Assembly (NCBI GenBank): GCA_041497995.1
Contig: JBGQHM010000028.1
Coordinates: forward strand, 1-32,560
DNA from: DATKMS01 sp041497995
GTDB taxonomy: Bacteria > Desulfobacterota > Binatia > HRBIN30
Reading direction: 5' to 3'
Length of the DNA stretch: 32,560 bases
Shown one piece after another: positions 1 to 7,579 of this stretch. How positions within the stretch are numbered: the first letter of the stretch is position 1; each line of letters starts with the position of its first letter. The notes beneath the pieces were generated by a model that had not been told where the DNA came from, did no database searches, and was given only the letters and a program-made list of their open reading frames with translations. The position numbers and the translations under genes were made by a program.

Positions 1-927
1 AGCAATCAGTACACGTGTGTGTTCAACCTGGCTGGCAATGTTCCGCTCTTGTTATCCTATGGCAGCTACCCGTTCGATTTGCTGGCGCATCAGGATCCCG
101 TCAAGTTGCGCCAGCTGCATCAGGCCATTTACGTCGCGCCGGACCTTGGAGCCGACGACTACACGCAGTTGCAGCAGATGGTGGCGCCCGGTGGTCTCAT
201 TGAACAGTTCGTCAGCCTCGGCGGTGTCGCGGTGCTCAACGTTGCCGGCAGTCTCGGCGATCAGCTCAACATTGCGCCCGGCGGGGTCGGCTTCTCCAGT
301 GTGGCGCAACACGTGAGCGAGCAGATCCTGACTGCGCAACATCCATACATCACCGGCGCCACCTTCGGGGGAGCGGCGCTCGACACCGGCGACTTCGCCA
401 ATTGGCAACCGACGGACTACGGGACGTTGACCAATCTGCCCGGCAACGCCGCGGTGCTGCTGGCGAACAACGACGGCCCAAGCCTCGCGGAGTATCAGTA
501 CGGTGACGGCCGGATCATCGTCTCCACGCTGGCGTACTGTTGGCAAGACAAACCGGCTACGCAGGGAGATGCGGCGCGCAATCTGCTGCAGTACAGCCGT
601 TTCTACACCGGTTCTGCGCTGACGCCTGGCCCGACCGTGACGCAAACCGGGACGGCCACGCCGACGCGGACGCGCACCGTGACCCGGACGCCCACCGCAA
701 CCATGCCGGTGAGCCCGACGCCAACGCCCACACCGACGCCGACTCCAAACCCGACACCAGCGATCCCGCCCGGCGACCTGAATGGTGACGGCAGTGTCGA
801 CAGTAACGATCTTCCGTTGCTGATCGAGGCCCTCTTCATGGACGAGCCGCCGCCCGAGGCGGACGTCAATGCCGATGGTGAGGTGACCGCAGCGGATATC
901 GCGGCGCTCCTGACGCTCCTCCGGTGA
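1..927 (+). CDS. Secreted dockerin protein, 3' part (5' end outside window)
   Basis: The reading frame is open to the left edge, so the N-terminus is missing; 308 residues are visible. Residues 1-205 form an alpha/beta domain with hydrophobic strands and a segment reading YGDGRIIVSTLAYCW near its end. This resembles the glutamine-amidotransferase-like (ThuA/DUF4350-type) fold, but I see no catalytic triad I can defend. Residues about 210-257 are a Thr/Pro linker. Residues 258-308 hold two calcium-loop repeats, DLNGDGSVDSND and DVNADGEVTAAD, the pattern of a type I dockerin. The dockerin suggests the protein docks on a cohesin partner outside the cytoplasm. The dockerin and linker are clear; the function of the front domain is unknown. 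Confidence 0.85.
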   Translation, partial: SNQYTCVFNLAGNVPLLLSYGSYPFDLLAHQDPVKLRQLHQAIYVAPDLGADDYTQLQQMVAPGGLIEQFVSLGGVAVLNVAGSLGDQLNIAPGGVGFSSVAQHVSEQILTAQHPYITGATFGGAALDTGDFANWQPTDYGTLTNLPGNAAVLLANNDGPSLAEYQYGDGRIIVSTLAYCWQDKPATQGDAARNLLQYSRFYTGSALTPGPTVTQTGTATPTRTRTVTRTPTATMPVSPTPTPTPTPTPNPTPAIPPGDLNGDGSVDSNDLPLLIEALFMDEPPPEADVNADGEVTAADIAALLTLLR

Positions 928-944
928 GACTCCCCGCCGGAGTC
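928..944. terminator. Possible hairpin between convergent genes
   Basis: GACTCC-CCGCC-GGAGTC is a perfect 6-bp stem with a 5-nt loop. It starts right after the stop codon of the + gene and ends 2 nt before the stop of the convergent minus gene. There is no T-tract on either side, so a role as an intrinsic terminator is only suggested by its position. Confidence 0.25.
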
Positions 945-946
945 GG

Positions 947-1360
947 TCAGGGTTGGCCCTGCGGTGGCATCGGGGCGCGTTCCTTGGGCGGCCCCGCCTT
1001 CTCGGCAAACTTCAACATGTTGTGCTCCAACTCGCGAATCTGTTGCAGGATGCGTTCGCGCAGCTCTTTCAACTGCGGGTCCTCATCGGCCAGTGAATAG
1101 GTCTTCGACGCCAGGGTCCGGACACGGTCCTTCCCTTCATCGGCCACGTCCGTGGCTTCGAACGACGCTACGGTCTCACCTTTCGCAGTGTTCTGTATGG
1201 TGATCACGGTGATCAGCCGCTTCCGCTGAGCCGACCTGGGCGTCGGGGCAGGCGTCGGGACGACGGGACCAATGTCCAGAATAACGGGAGGCGGTCCCAC
1301 CTTCGGGGTGGCTACCATCACGACGCCGAGTGCCAGGCCAATCCAGGCTGTCCATTGCAT
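947..1360 (-). CDS. Small exported hypothetical protein with C-terminal coiled coil
   Basis: 137 residues. The N-terminus (MQWTAWIGLALGVVMVAT) is a hydrophobic export signal or membrane anchor. It is followed by a Pro-rich stretch (residues 22-42), a basic cluster RSAQRKR, a short beta-rich segment, and a charged helix (about 88-125) with heptad-like LKELRERILQQIRELE. The C-terminus is Pro-rich. I do not recognise the family. The start is supported by GGAAGGAG about 8 nt upstream of the ATG. It lies 113 nt downstream of the dockerin/stalk gene on the same strand and could be the last gene of that transcript. The Pro-rich spacer followed by a helix suggests a small periplasmic structural protein, which is inference. 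Confidence 0.7.
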   Translation of the reverse strand: MQWTAWIGLALGVVMVATPKVGPPPVILDIGPVVPTPAPTPRSAQRKRLITVITIQNTAKGETVASFEATDVADEGKDRVRTLASKTYSLADEDPQLKELRERILQQIRELEHNMLKFAEKAGPPKERAPMPPQGQP

Positions 1361-1473
1361 GGTGAATCTCCTTCCGCGAGCGCTGCGCTGAGCACGCTCG
1401 TTGGTGATTGATATGCCGTATCAGGGCACGCGTTGCTAGCCGCGCGGCGCCGCCCGCGGCGGTTTGCCACGGG

Positions 1474-3390
1474 TTAGGGGACGCGGATGACGAGTCGCTG
1501 CGGGAAGCCGATGTTCCCGCGATCGTCACGGACCTGCACGGTCACCAGCGTGTCGCCGCGCGGGAAGTCCAGCTCGTTGCCGAGTACGCTCATGGTGCAG
1601 TACTGCAGGGTGGAGACTCCCGGGTGTACGAACGACGGGTTCCCTTTGTCGCTGAGGGTGCACGGGAAATCACTCGTGTGTATGTCGAAGCGGCAGCCGA
1701 AATCGTTCAGCGCCGCGACGACCTGCGGTGAGGAGAAGTCGAAGCTCGGCGGATTGATGCCCGGCACGCCGCCGAGGGGCTGAGCCGGTTCAGGTCCGAC
1801 GTCACAGATAAGTGTACTGCCGTTGCCCAGGCTGTTCGTCGCCTCAATCTGGAGATCAGGCGAGTTCTGACTGTCGCCCTTGGACGTGCTGGACCCCGGT
1901 GGCCTGCCGCTTTTGCCTGGTTTGACTTCGACGATGAGGAAGAAGCCTGAGCCGCCCGGGCGGAGGTAGACCGGATTGCCGAGGGCGTCCTCGGTCGTCG
2001 GCGTGAGCACTACGTTGAACGCGGCGGCCACGCCAAAGAAGGTGATCTGCGGCCCGTCGGAGATGGGCAAGGTGGGCGTGGGGGTCCGCGTCACCGTGCG
2101 CGTCGGTGTGATGGTTCGCGTTGGTGTGAAGGTGCGCGTCAGGGTGGGCGTCGGTGTGTTGGTGGGCACGCGCGTGTTGGTGACTGTCCGGGTCGGCGTT
2201 GCGGTTGCCGTGTTAGTCGGCGTGCGCGTCGCTGTCCGCGTTGGCGTTGTGGTGCGGGTGAAAGTGGGTGTGGGTGTATTGCTCGCGGTCCGCGTGATGG
2301 TCGCCGTGCGCGTGATCGTCGCGGTAGGTGTGATGGTCGGTGTGCGCGTGATCGTGGCGGTGCGCGTCGGTGTCCCCGTGTTGGTTGCGGTGCGCGTGGC
2401 GGTAAAAGTGCGGGTGCTCGTAAAGGTGCGAGTGACGGTTGTCGTGAAGGTACTCGTGACTGTCCGGGTTGGAACCGGTGTCGGCGTTGAGGTGCGTGTG
2501 GCGGGGCGAGTCCTCGTGACCGTCGGCGTTCTCGTGCCAGTCTGTGTCCTCGTGTTGCTGGGTGTCCTCGTGCTGGTGGGTGATCGAGTGGCCGTCAGCG
2601 TCGGGGTTCCAGACTCTATGGACACCGCCGTACCGGTCAGGGTTGGCGTTGGGGTGTCGCCCACAGTGTTCGTTGGCGTCGCGCTGCCACCGGTGGGCGT
2701 GCGCGTATGTGTGGCTCCCGGTGTGAAGGTGACGCACTGCCCGGTGGTTCCCGAGCAACCCGCGTTGAACACCGGGACGCCGCCCGCCGGGCACACGCCG
2801 CCGCTCGGCGGGCCGCAGAATGGGCCGAGCTGACAGCAATCATTTGGACCTGGCGTCGGCGTGTTGCCGGCCCCCTCGGTCGCCGTCACCGTCGCGGAGT
2901 GCTGCGGGGTCGCGGTTGCAGTCGGAGTGCCGCGCGTGCCTGTTGCCGTGGGACGCGTTGAGGTCGGTGTACTGGTGCGAGTGGCAGTTGCCGTCACGCC
3001 GCCCGGAGCTGTCGGCGTCTCGGTCGGTGTGACGGCCGCTGTTGGAGTGACGGTCGGTGGCGCCGTCGCGGTCTCCGTCACTTCCGGCGTCGCGGCAATC
3101 GTGGGTGACTCCGTAGGTGTGGGAGATTCTGCCGGCAGCTCGAGCAGCAGCACGATCGCAGTGGTGTCGGCCAGGCTGACGCGGCCGTCACCGTTAACGT
3201 CCGCGGTCTCGCAGATGTTGGGTCCACCAAAGACAATCGTGAGGACTGCGTCGATGTCTGCCTGATCGACCCGGCCGTCGCAGTTGGCGTCGCCGTGCAG
3301 CGGCGTTGGCTGGGCGGCAGCGACCGCCACGACGAATCCGACCAAAAGTAGTGCCGTACAGAAACACCGCACGCGTTGACGCCCAAGCAT
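1474..3390 (-). CDS. Secreted Thr/Pro-stalk protein with N-terminal dockerin
   Basis: 638 residues. A signal peptide spans residues 1-27 (ending AVAAAQ). A dockerin-like pair of calcium loops follows at once, DANCDGRVDQAD (34-45) and DVNGDGRVSLAD (64-75). Residues about 88-442 are an extremely long Thr/Pro/Arg linker (TRTPT-type repeats), interrupted near 185-230 by a small Cys-rich segment with about seven cysteines. Residues 443-638 are a beta-rich C-terminal domain with at least three Cys, of unknown family. Dockerins are usually C-terminal, so the order dockerin-stalk-head is unusual and suggests a protein that docks at its base and displays the C-terminal domain at a distance. The ATG follows an AGGTG-type ribosome site. 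It is the middle of three same-strand exported-protein genes. Confidence 0.85.
   Translation of the reverse strand: MLGRQRVRCFCTALLLVGFVVAVAAAQPTPLHGDANCDGRVDQADIDAVLTIVFGGPNICETADVNGDGRVSLADTTAIVLLLELPAESPTPTESPTIAATPEVTETATAPPTVTPTAAVTPTETPTAPGGVTATATRTSTPTSTRPTATGTRGTPTATATPQHSATVTATEGAGNTPTPGPNDCCQLGPFCGPPSGGVCPAGGVPVFNAGCSGTTGQCVTFTPGATHTRTPTGGSATPTNTVGDTPTPTLTGTAVSIESGTPTLTATRSPTSTRTPSNTRTQTGTRTPTVTRTRPATRTSTPTPVPTRTVTSTFTTTVTRTFTSTRTFTATRTATNTGTPTRTATITRTPTITPTATITRTATITRTASNTPTPTFTRTTTPTRTATRTPTNTATATPTRTVTNTRVPTNTPTPTLTRTFTPTRTITPTRTVTRTPTPTLPISDGPQITFFGVAAAFNVVLTPTTEDALGNPVYLRPGGSGFFLIVEVKPGKSGRPPGSSTSKGDSQNSPDLQIEATNSLGNGSTLICDVGPEPAQPLGGVPGINPPSFDFSSPQVVAALNDFGCRFDIHTSDFPCTLSDKGNPSFVHPGVSTLQYCTMSVLGNELDFPRGDTLVTVQVRDDRGNIGFPQRLVIRVP
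2064..3128 (-). repeat. Low-complexity Thr/Pro-coding tract
   Basis: This is a degenerate 6- to 12-nt periodic tract. On the minus strand it encodes TRTPT/TATITRT-like repeats, most regular between about 2064 and 2660. Units vary at third codon positions, so the periodicity is in the protein more than in exact DNA copies. Such tracts can change length by recombination or slippage, and assembly errors are possible here. The opposite strand reads as a long Val/Arg/Gly frame, which is a by-product. Confidence 0.85.
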
Positions 3391-3462
3391 GAAACAACAC
3401 CTCAGGGGGCACGTTCCCTTACACGGAATCGCGCCGTGATGCCATCTACCTCGGAGCAGGCG

Positions 3463-4851
3463 TCACCGCCCGCTGAAAGTAAACCCTGTGATGACGTCGC
3501 CACCCGTGGGGTTTTGGTCGAGGGCCGGCGCGTTGAGGACCAGCTTGCCCGGGCCGCTAGGATTCTGCCAGTCGGCGCACGAGAAGTTCTCGCCCTTACT
3601 GTTTATCGTCACCGTTTGGCCGAGCGTGTCGCTAAAGTTGTTGATCACGGACGTGGCCTGGCCGCTGGTCAGTGCAAAGGTGATGGCCGCGCCCGGCCCG
3701 GGATCGACGCACGGCAGACTCGATTGGATCGACAGCCGTACCGGCAAGCCGACGAGAGGGGGGCTCGTGCTCGAGTTCGGTGCCAGAACCACGGCGCCCA
3801 CGCCGCTGTCTGCGGTGCCTTGCGTCCCATTGAGCGGGCCGTTACAGACGCCGGGGTGCGGTTTCGGGGTGCCGCAGACGCCGTCCTCGGCGCCGGGCGC
3901 AGTATCGCAATCGGCGTCTGCGCGACAGTCCTGGCCATTCTTTCCTTCGCTGCACTGCGCCATGTCGAGGCCGCAGATGCCGTCACCGGCGCCAGAGGTG
4001 GTATCGCAGTCAGCGTTGGTGCGACACGGGTCACCGATGATGCCGGCGGCGCAGATCTGGTTTGGACTCTCGATGTCGCCGTGCATGCTGCTGCAGTCGT
4101 CCGGGGTGAACCCATCGACACCGATCTTGCCGAGATGATGATCCTGCTGGGTGTTGATGCCCAGCGGCAGGCCGCCGGCGCAGGCGACGATGCCCGCCGC
4201 TTGGATCGGGATGATCGGCTTCAGGCAGATCACAATGCCTGCGAGTTGCCGCCCGTCGGCATACAAAAACTCTGAAGAGCCGGTCACGTTGACGGTTGCA
4301 ACGCCGGTTCCTGGATCAGGTTGCCCAGCCTCGATCTCGAGGAAGCCCGGCTCGGGCTGGCCGTTCGTCTGTCCCTGGAACGTGCCGACGGTGACTGTGA
4401 ACCCAGGCGAGAGTGATGCCTGGAACGGGCTCCTGACTTGTTTGATCGTGAAGCGCCGCGTGCCCAGCACGCCGAAGGTCGGCGTGACGGTCGCCGTCGC
4501 GGTGATCGTCGCGGTGGCGGTGATGGTTGGCGTGGACGTCGCTTGAGGCGTGTCGGTTACGGTCGCCGTCGGGGTCGCAGTGGACGTGGCGGTTGCAGTG
4601 GATGTCCGAGGAATCGTCGGCGTCGGGGTCAGCGTCGGTGGAACAGTGGGCGTCGGTGTGTTGGTGGCAGTGGCCGTCGGCGGCGCTGTGGGGGTGACGG
4701 TGCTGGTGGCAGTACGCGTCGCTGTGGGTGGGTTGGTCGGCGTGGCCGTGGGGCCGGCCACCGGGGTATTGTCGTCGTCCCCACACGCAGAGAGGAAAAG
4801 GCAGCTCAAGACCAATCCCGATGCAATCAAGCCGCTGCGCATAGCGCCCAT
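3463..4851 (-). CDS. Thr/Pro-stalk outer-membrane lipoprotein with duplicated Cys loops
   Basis: 462 residues. The N-terminus carries a lipoprotein signal with lipobox LSAC and Cys23 followed by Gly-Asp-Asp. Asp is not at +2, so outer-membrane sorting is expected. Residues about 30-125 are a Thr/Pro/Ala stalk. The remainder is a beta-rich domain with two similar Cys loops, CRTNADCDTTSGAGDGICG (about 275-295) and CRADADCDTAPGAEDGVCG (about 307-325), probably disulfide-stabilised. The loops resemble calcium-binding DxDxDG-like turns, but I cannot assign a family. A second in-frame ATG nine bases downstream (MRSGL) is an equally good start. It lies 72 nt upstream of the dockerin/stalk gene and may be co-transcribed with it. 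Function unknown; a surface-displayed protein is the best guess. Confidence 0.85.
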   Translation of the reverse strand: MGAMRSGLIASGLVLSCLFLSACGDDDNTPVAGPTATPTNPPTATRTATSTVTPTAPPTATATNTPTPTVPPTLTPTPTIPRTSTATATSTATPTATVTDTPQATSTPTITATATITATATVTPTFGVLGTRRFTIKQVRSPFQASLSPGFTVTVGTFQGQTNGQPEPGFLEIEAGQPDPGTGVATVNVTGSSEFLYADGRQLAGIVICLKPIIPIQAAGIVACAGGLPLGINTQQDHHLGKIGVDGFTPDDCSSMHGDIESPNQICAAGIIGDPCRTNADCDTTSGAGDGICGLDMAQCSEGKNGQDCRADADCDTAPGAEDGVCGTPKPHPGVCNGPLNGTQGTADSGVGAVVLAPNSSTSPPLVGLPVRLSIQSSLPCVDPGPGAAITFALTSGQATSVINNFSDTLGQTVTINSKGENFSCADWQNPSGPGKLVLNAPALDQNPTGGDVITGFTFSGR

Positions 4852-4995
4852 TCGACCTCGTCCCCTCTCATCCGGAGATTTCCTGGTTCAGAGCACCTAT
4901 CGTGGTGGCTGCGGAATTACAAGCAAGCAAATGGCTATCCGCCGGGCTTGCCGCTCCACTGGTCAATCGTGTGGATCGAGAGGGTGACCGCGCTC

Positions 4996-5748
4996 TCACC
5001 AATGCATGCGTGCCCGCAACTCGCGCGCTTGTGCCCGGCTCAACTCGACCTCGGAGCCCTTCTGATCGCGCATCACGAGTTTGAAGCGGCCGCCGAACCA
5101 CGGCACGATGGCACGCACGTGCTTGAGGTTCACTAGGCGCGACTTATGGGCGCGGAAGAAGATCTCCGGGTCGAGGCGTTCCTCGAGTTCCTTCAACGTG
5201 AAGTTGGTCATGTACCGATCGCCGTCGACATGGGCGTAGACCAAGCGGTACTCCACTTCGAACCACAGAATCTGCTCGCTCGGCAGCACGAGGATCTGCC
5301 GGCCGCGATGCACAGGCACTTGCCCCAGGTAACGACGCTCGCGCGCTTCGAGCATCTGCAGGAGATCTTGCAACTGCGAGGTCGGCGTCTGGCCGGCGAG
5401 GCGCTGGCGTACCCGGCGCACGGCCTCCTCCAGTCGAGTCCGCGATATCGGCTTCAGCAAATAATCGGCTGCGTGGACCTCGAAGGCTTGTATCGCGTAC
5501 TCGTCGTACGCGGTGGCAAACACAACTTCGGGCGTCTTCTTGAGCGTCTTCAGGACACCAAAGCCGTCGAGCCCGGGCATTTGAACATCGAGGAACACGA
5601 CATCGGGTGCCGCCTCTTCGATGACCCGCACTGCATCAACGCCATTCTTTGCTTGGCCGATGACCTCGATGTCGTCGATGCCACGCAGAAACGACAGCAG
5701 CCGGTCACGCGCCAGCCGCTCATCGTCCACGACCACCGTACGAATCAT
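4996..5748 (-). CDS. LytTR-family response regulator
   Basis: 250 residues, the usual size for a LytR/AlgR-type regulator. An N-terminal receiver domain (1-115) has the acidic pair Asp8-Asp9, phosphoacceptor Asp54 in VFLDVQMPG, Thr79 and Lys99 in LLKP, so it looks active. A LytTR DNA-binding domain follows at about 140-248, including the FFRAHKSRLVNLKHV motif typical of the family. The ATG overlaps the TGA of the upstream kinase gene by 4 nt (shared ATGA), so the two are translationally coupled and form a two-component pair. Targets are unknown. The Thr/Pro lipoprotein gene begins 144 nt downstream on the same strand, which makes it a candidate target, but I saw no clear LytTR direct repeat there. 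Confidence 0.96.
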   Translation of the reverse strand: MIRTVVVDDERLARDRLLSFLRGIDDIEVIGQAKNGVDAVRVIEEAAPDVVFLDVQMPGLDGFGVLKTLKKTPEVVFATAYDEYAIQAFEVHAADYLLKPISRTRLEEAVRRVRQRLAGQTPTSQLQDLLQMLEARERRYLGQVPVHRGRQILVLPSEQILWFEVEYRLVYAHVDGDRYMTNFTLKELEERLDPEIFFRAHKSRLVNLKHVRAIVPWFGGRFKLVMRDQKGSEVELSRAQARELRARMHW

Positions 5749-6953
5749 GGCGCGCCGGTCCCAGCCACGACGCCGGTGGCGGTGACGCGCGCAGCGACCG
5801 TTACGGGGATGCGGAGGGTCACGGTCGTGCCCTCGCCGTTGGCGCTGGTGATGGCCGGGGCGTACTCCGGGCCGTACAGCTTGACGAGACGGTCGCGCAC
5901 GTTGCGCAGGCCGACGCCGCGTTCGAACACCGACTGCTGCGCGCGCATGCCGACGCCGGTGTCGTGTACCGTCAGCCGCAGGTCGCCGTTGTCCAACGCC
6001 GCGCGGATGACCACCGAGCCGCCGCCGATCTTCTTGGAGATGCCGTGCCGTACGGCGTTCTCCACCAAGGGCTGGAGAATCAACCCGGGCAGCAGCAGCG
6101 CGCGGGCGCGCTCATCGATCTCTTCGGTGACAACCAAGTCGTCGCCGAAGCGGGCGCGCTCGATCTCCAGGTAGGCCTCGGCAATTTCCAGCTCCTCCGC
6201 CAGCGGGACGAAATCCGCTTGGGTACGCTTGAGGAGGGAACGGAAGATTGCCGCCAGCCGCTCGACGCACGCCTCCGCCTTCACTGGCTCTGTCGAGATC
6301 AGCTGCGCGATCGAGTTGAGGCTGTTGAAGAGGAAATGCGGATTCACCTGGGCGCGCAGCGCTGCCAATTGTGCCGAGACGGCCAACTCCCGCAGCTCGC
6401 GCTCGCGGCCTTGCATCACAAAGATCCGCCACCAGTGCAGGTTGAACGCGACGACGCAGAGCAGAGCACTCGGAATGATCGGGATCAGCGAATAGATGAC
6501 CGGTGCGCGCCGCAGCGCCGCCGCGGGAATGGTGATCGTCCGATCGCCGCCCGTGTAGGGCAGCAGCAAGGAGTGCCCGCCCAAGAGGAAGGCGTTCACC
6601 TCTGTAGCCATGAATGACAGTACGGCAAAGGTCACTACGGAGATCAGCAACTGCACGGAGAGCCGAGACAGTGGCCGCAGCTCGGAGAATCTCGGCAACA
6701 CCCACTGCCAGAGCCCGAGGGTTGCAGTCGAGAAGAACACCGTGGCCATCAGAAAGAAGAAGAACGCGCCGACGGAGCGGAACAGAAACAGATGGATCAG
6801 CGCCAGGTGCAGGCCGATCGCCAACCCGGTTCCGTACAGAAACAGCATCTGCCGCCGTAGTGGGCGGCGTTCTCCTCCGTCAACCTCCATGGTCCAATCG
6901 CGCCGCACGGGTGGCGACTGGGCGCTCGTAGCAGCCTCTGATGCGCTTCTCAT
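5745..6953 (-). CDS. LytS/YehU-type sensor histidine kinase
   Basis: 402 residues from the chosen start. Four membrane segments lie at about 36-59, 61-84, 95-119 and 150-174. A short cytoplasmic helix leads to the HisKA_7TM/His_kinase motif QVNPHFLFNSLNSIAQL with phospho-His206. The ATPase domain has the N-box LVENAVRHGISKK and G-box DTGVGM. This is the LytS/YpdA class, which pairs with LytTR regulators as here. The frame stays open upstream to 7316 but would then run through the divergent gene at 7158. The ATG at 6953 has a weak GGGAAG site; ATGs at 6986 and 6890 are alternatives. The signal sensed is unknown; no extracytoplasmic domain is large enough to suggest a ligand beyond the roughly 30-residue loop between segments 3 and 4. 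Confidence 0.93.
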   Translation of the reverse strand: MRSASEAATSAQSPPVRRDWTMEVDGGERRPLRRQMLFLYGTGLAIGLHLALIHLFLFRSVGAFFFFLMATVFFSTATLGLWQWVLPRFSELRPLSRLSVQLLISVVTFAVLSFMATEVNAFLLGGHSLLLPYTGGDRTITIPAAALRRAPVIYSLIPIIPSALLCVVAFNLHWWRIFVMQGRERELRELAVSAQLAALRAQVNPHFLFNSLNSIAQLISTEPVKAEACVERLAAIFRSLLKRTQADFVPLAEELEIAEAYLEIERARFGDDLVVTEEIDERARALLLPGLILQPLVENAVRHGISKKIGGGSVVIRAALDNGDLRLTVHDTGVGMRAQQSVFERGVGLRNVRDRLVKLYGPEYAPAITSANGEGTTVTLRIPVTVAARVTATGVVAGTGAP

Positions 6954-7092
6954 CGGAATCTTCCCGAGCGGTCGAATCCTCGTCATCAACCCGTCGCGCG
7001 TGGTGCTGTGCGGAACCTTTGCCGGCGGCCGACTGTTGAGCACGCTGGTAGACTTGACAGCCGTGGAACCGTGCAGATCGCCAGAGCGGAAA

Positions 7093-7120
7093 TTGACATT
7101 GCAATCGCTGCGCGCATAGT
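7093..7120 (+). promoter_or_regulatory. Candidate sigma-70 promoter
   Basis: TTGACA (7093-7098), a 16-nt spacer and CATAGT (7115-7120) lie 37 nt upstream of the GTG start at 7158, leaving a leader that includes the AGGAG ribosome site at 7146-7150. The -35 box is a perfect match and the -10 box matches 4 of 6 positions. It sits in the divergent gap facing away from the histidine kinase gene. Confidence 0.45.
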
Positions 7121-7157
7121 ACTTTCCTGTTCGGGGAGATGGAAGAGGAGAAATGAC

Positions 7158-7529
7158 GTGAGACAGTCTGTTGCCGTGTGCCTGTTCGCCCTCACCGGCT
7201 TTGCCGCCGTGCTGGCGTGGGCCCTCCCTGCATCCGCGCAAGACGACGTGACCGTGCAGGGAGAGATCATCGACATGGCCTGTTACATGGCCAAGGGGAG
7301 CCATGGTGCGGCGCACAAGGCTTGCGCGCAGATGTGCGCCAAGAAGGGCGTGCCGATCGGCGTGCTCACCGATGACGGCGAGGTGTACCTCCTCTTAGAT
7401 GACCACAACAACCCCGACCCGTACGACAGCGCGAAGAAGCTGGCCGGCGAGCGTGCCGAAGTGAGCGGCAAGAAGTTCAGCAAGCAAGGCGTGGCCAGCA
7501 TCGTGGTCGGCGCTGCCAAGGGACTCTAA
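7158..7529 (+). CDS. Small periplasmic Cys/His protein
   Basis: 123 residues starting at GTG, placed 7 nt after AGGAG. The frame is open further upstream, but that part lacks protein-like sequence and this start begins a clean signal peptide (residues 2-27, ending ALPASA-Q). The mature protein is a compact beta-rich domain with Cys42, His53, Cys56 and Cys60 in the pattern CYMAKGSHGAAHKACAQMC, then GVPIGVLTDDGEVYLLL. I have the impression of a widespread uncharacterised exported family with this CxxxG...HxxCAxxC signature, perhaps binding metal or haem, but cannot name it. It stands divergent from the LytS/LytR pair and 50 nt before the cytochrome-like lipoprotein, so it may be co-transcribed with the latter. 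Function unknown; a redox or metal-linked role is inference from the Cys/His cluster and neighbour. Confidence 0.88.
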   Translation: MRQSVAVCLFALTGFAAVLAWALPASAQDDVTVQGEIIDMACYMAKGSHGAAHKACAQMCAKKGVPIGVLTDDGEVYLLLDDHNNPDPYDSAKKLAGERAEVSGKKFSKQGVASIVVGAAKGL

Positions 7530-7579
7530 CTCGGCGCGCGCACCGCTCACCACGTACCGATCCCTTTCTAGCCAGTATC

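Noticed and set aside
1976..2833. Long + strand frame encoding a Val/Arg/Gly-rich 285-residue protein
   Set aside because: It is the antisense of the Thr/Pro repeat tract of a well-supported secreted protein; composition is purely the complement of ACN/CCN codons and there is no ribosome site.
3376..4275. 299-residue + strand frame opposite the lipoprotein gene
   Set aside because: The minus strand has a lipobox, stalk and Cys loops in order; the + frame has no recognisable protein features.
6954..7316. Upstream extension of the histidine kinase reading frame
   Set aside because: It would run through the promoter and signal peptide of the divergent gene at 7158 and encodes no kinase feature.
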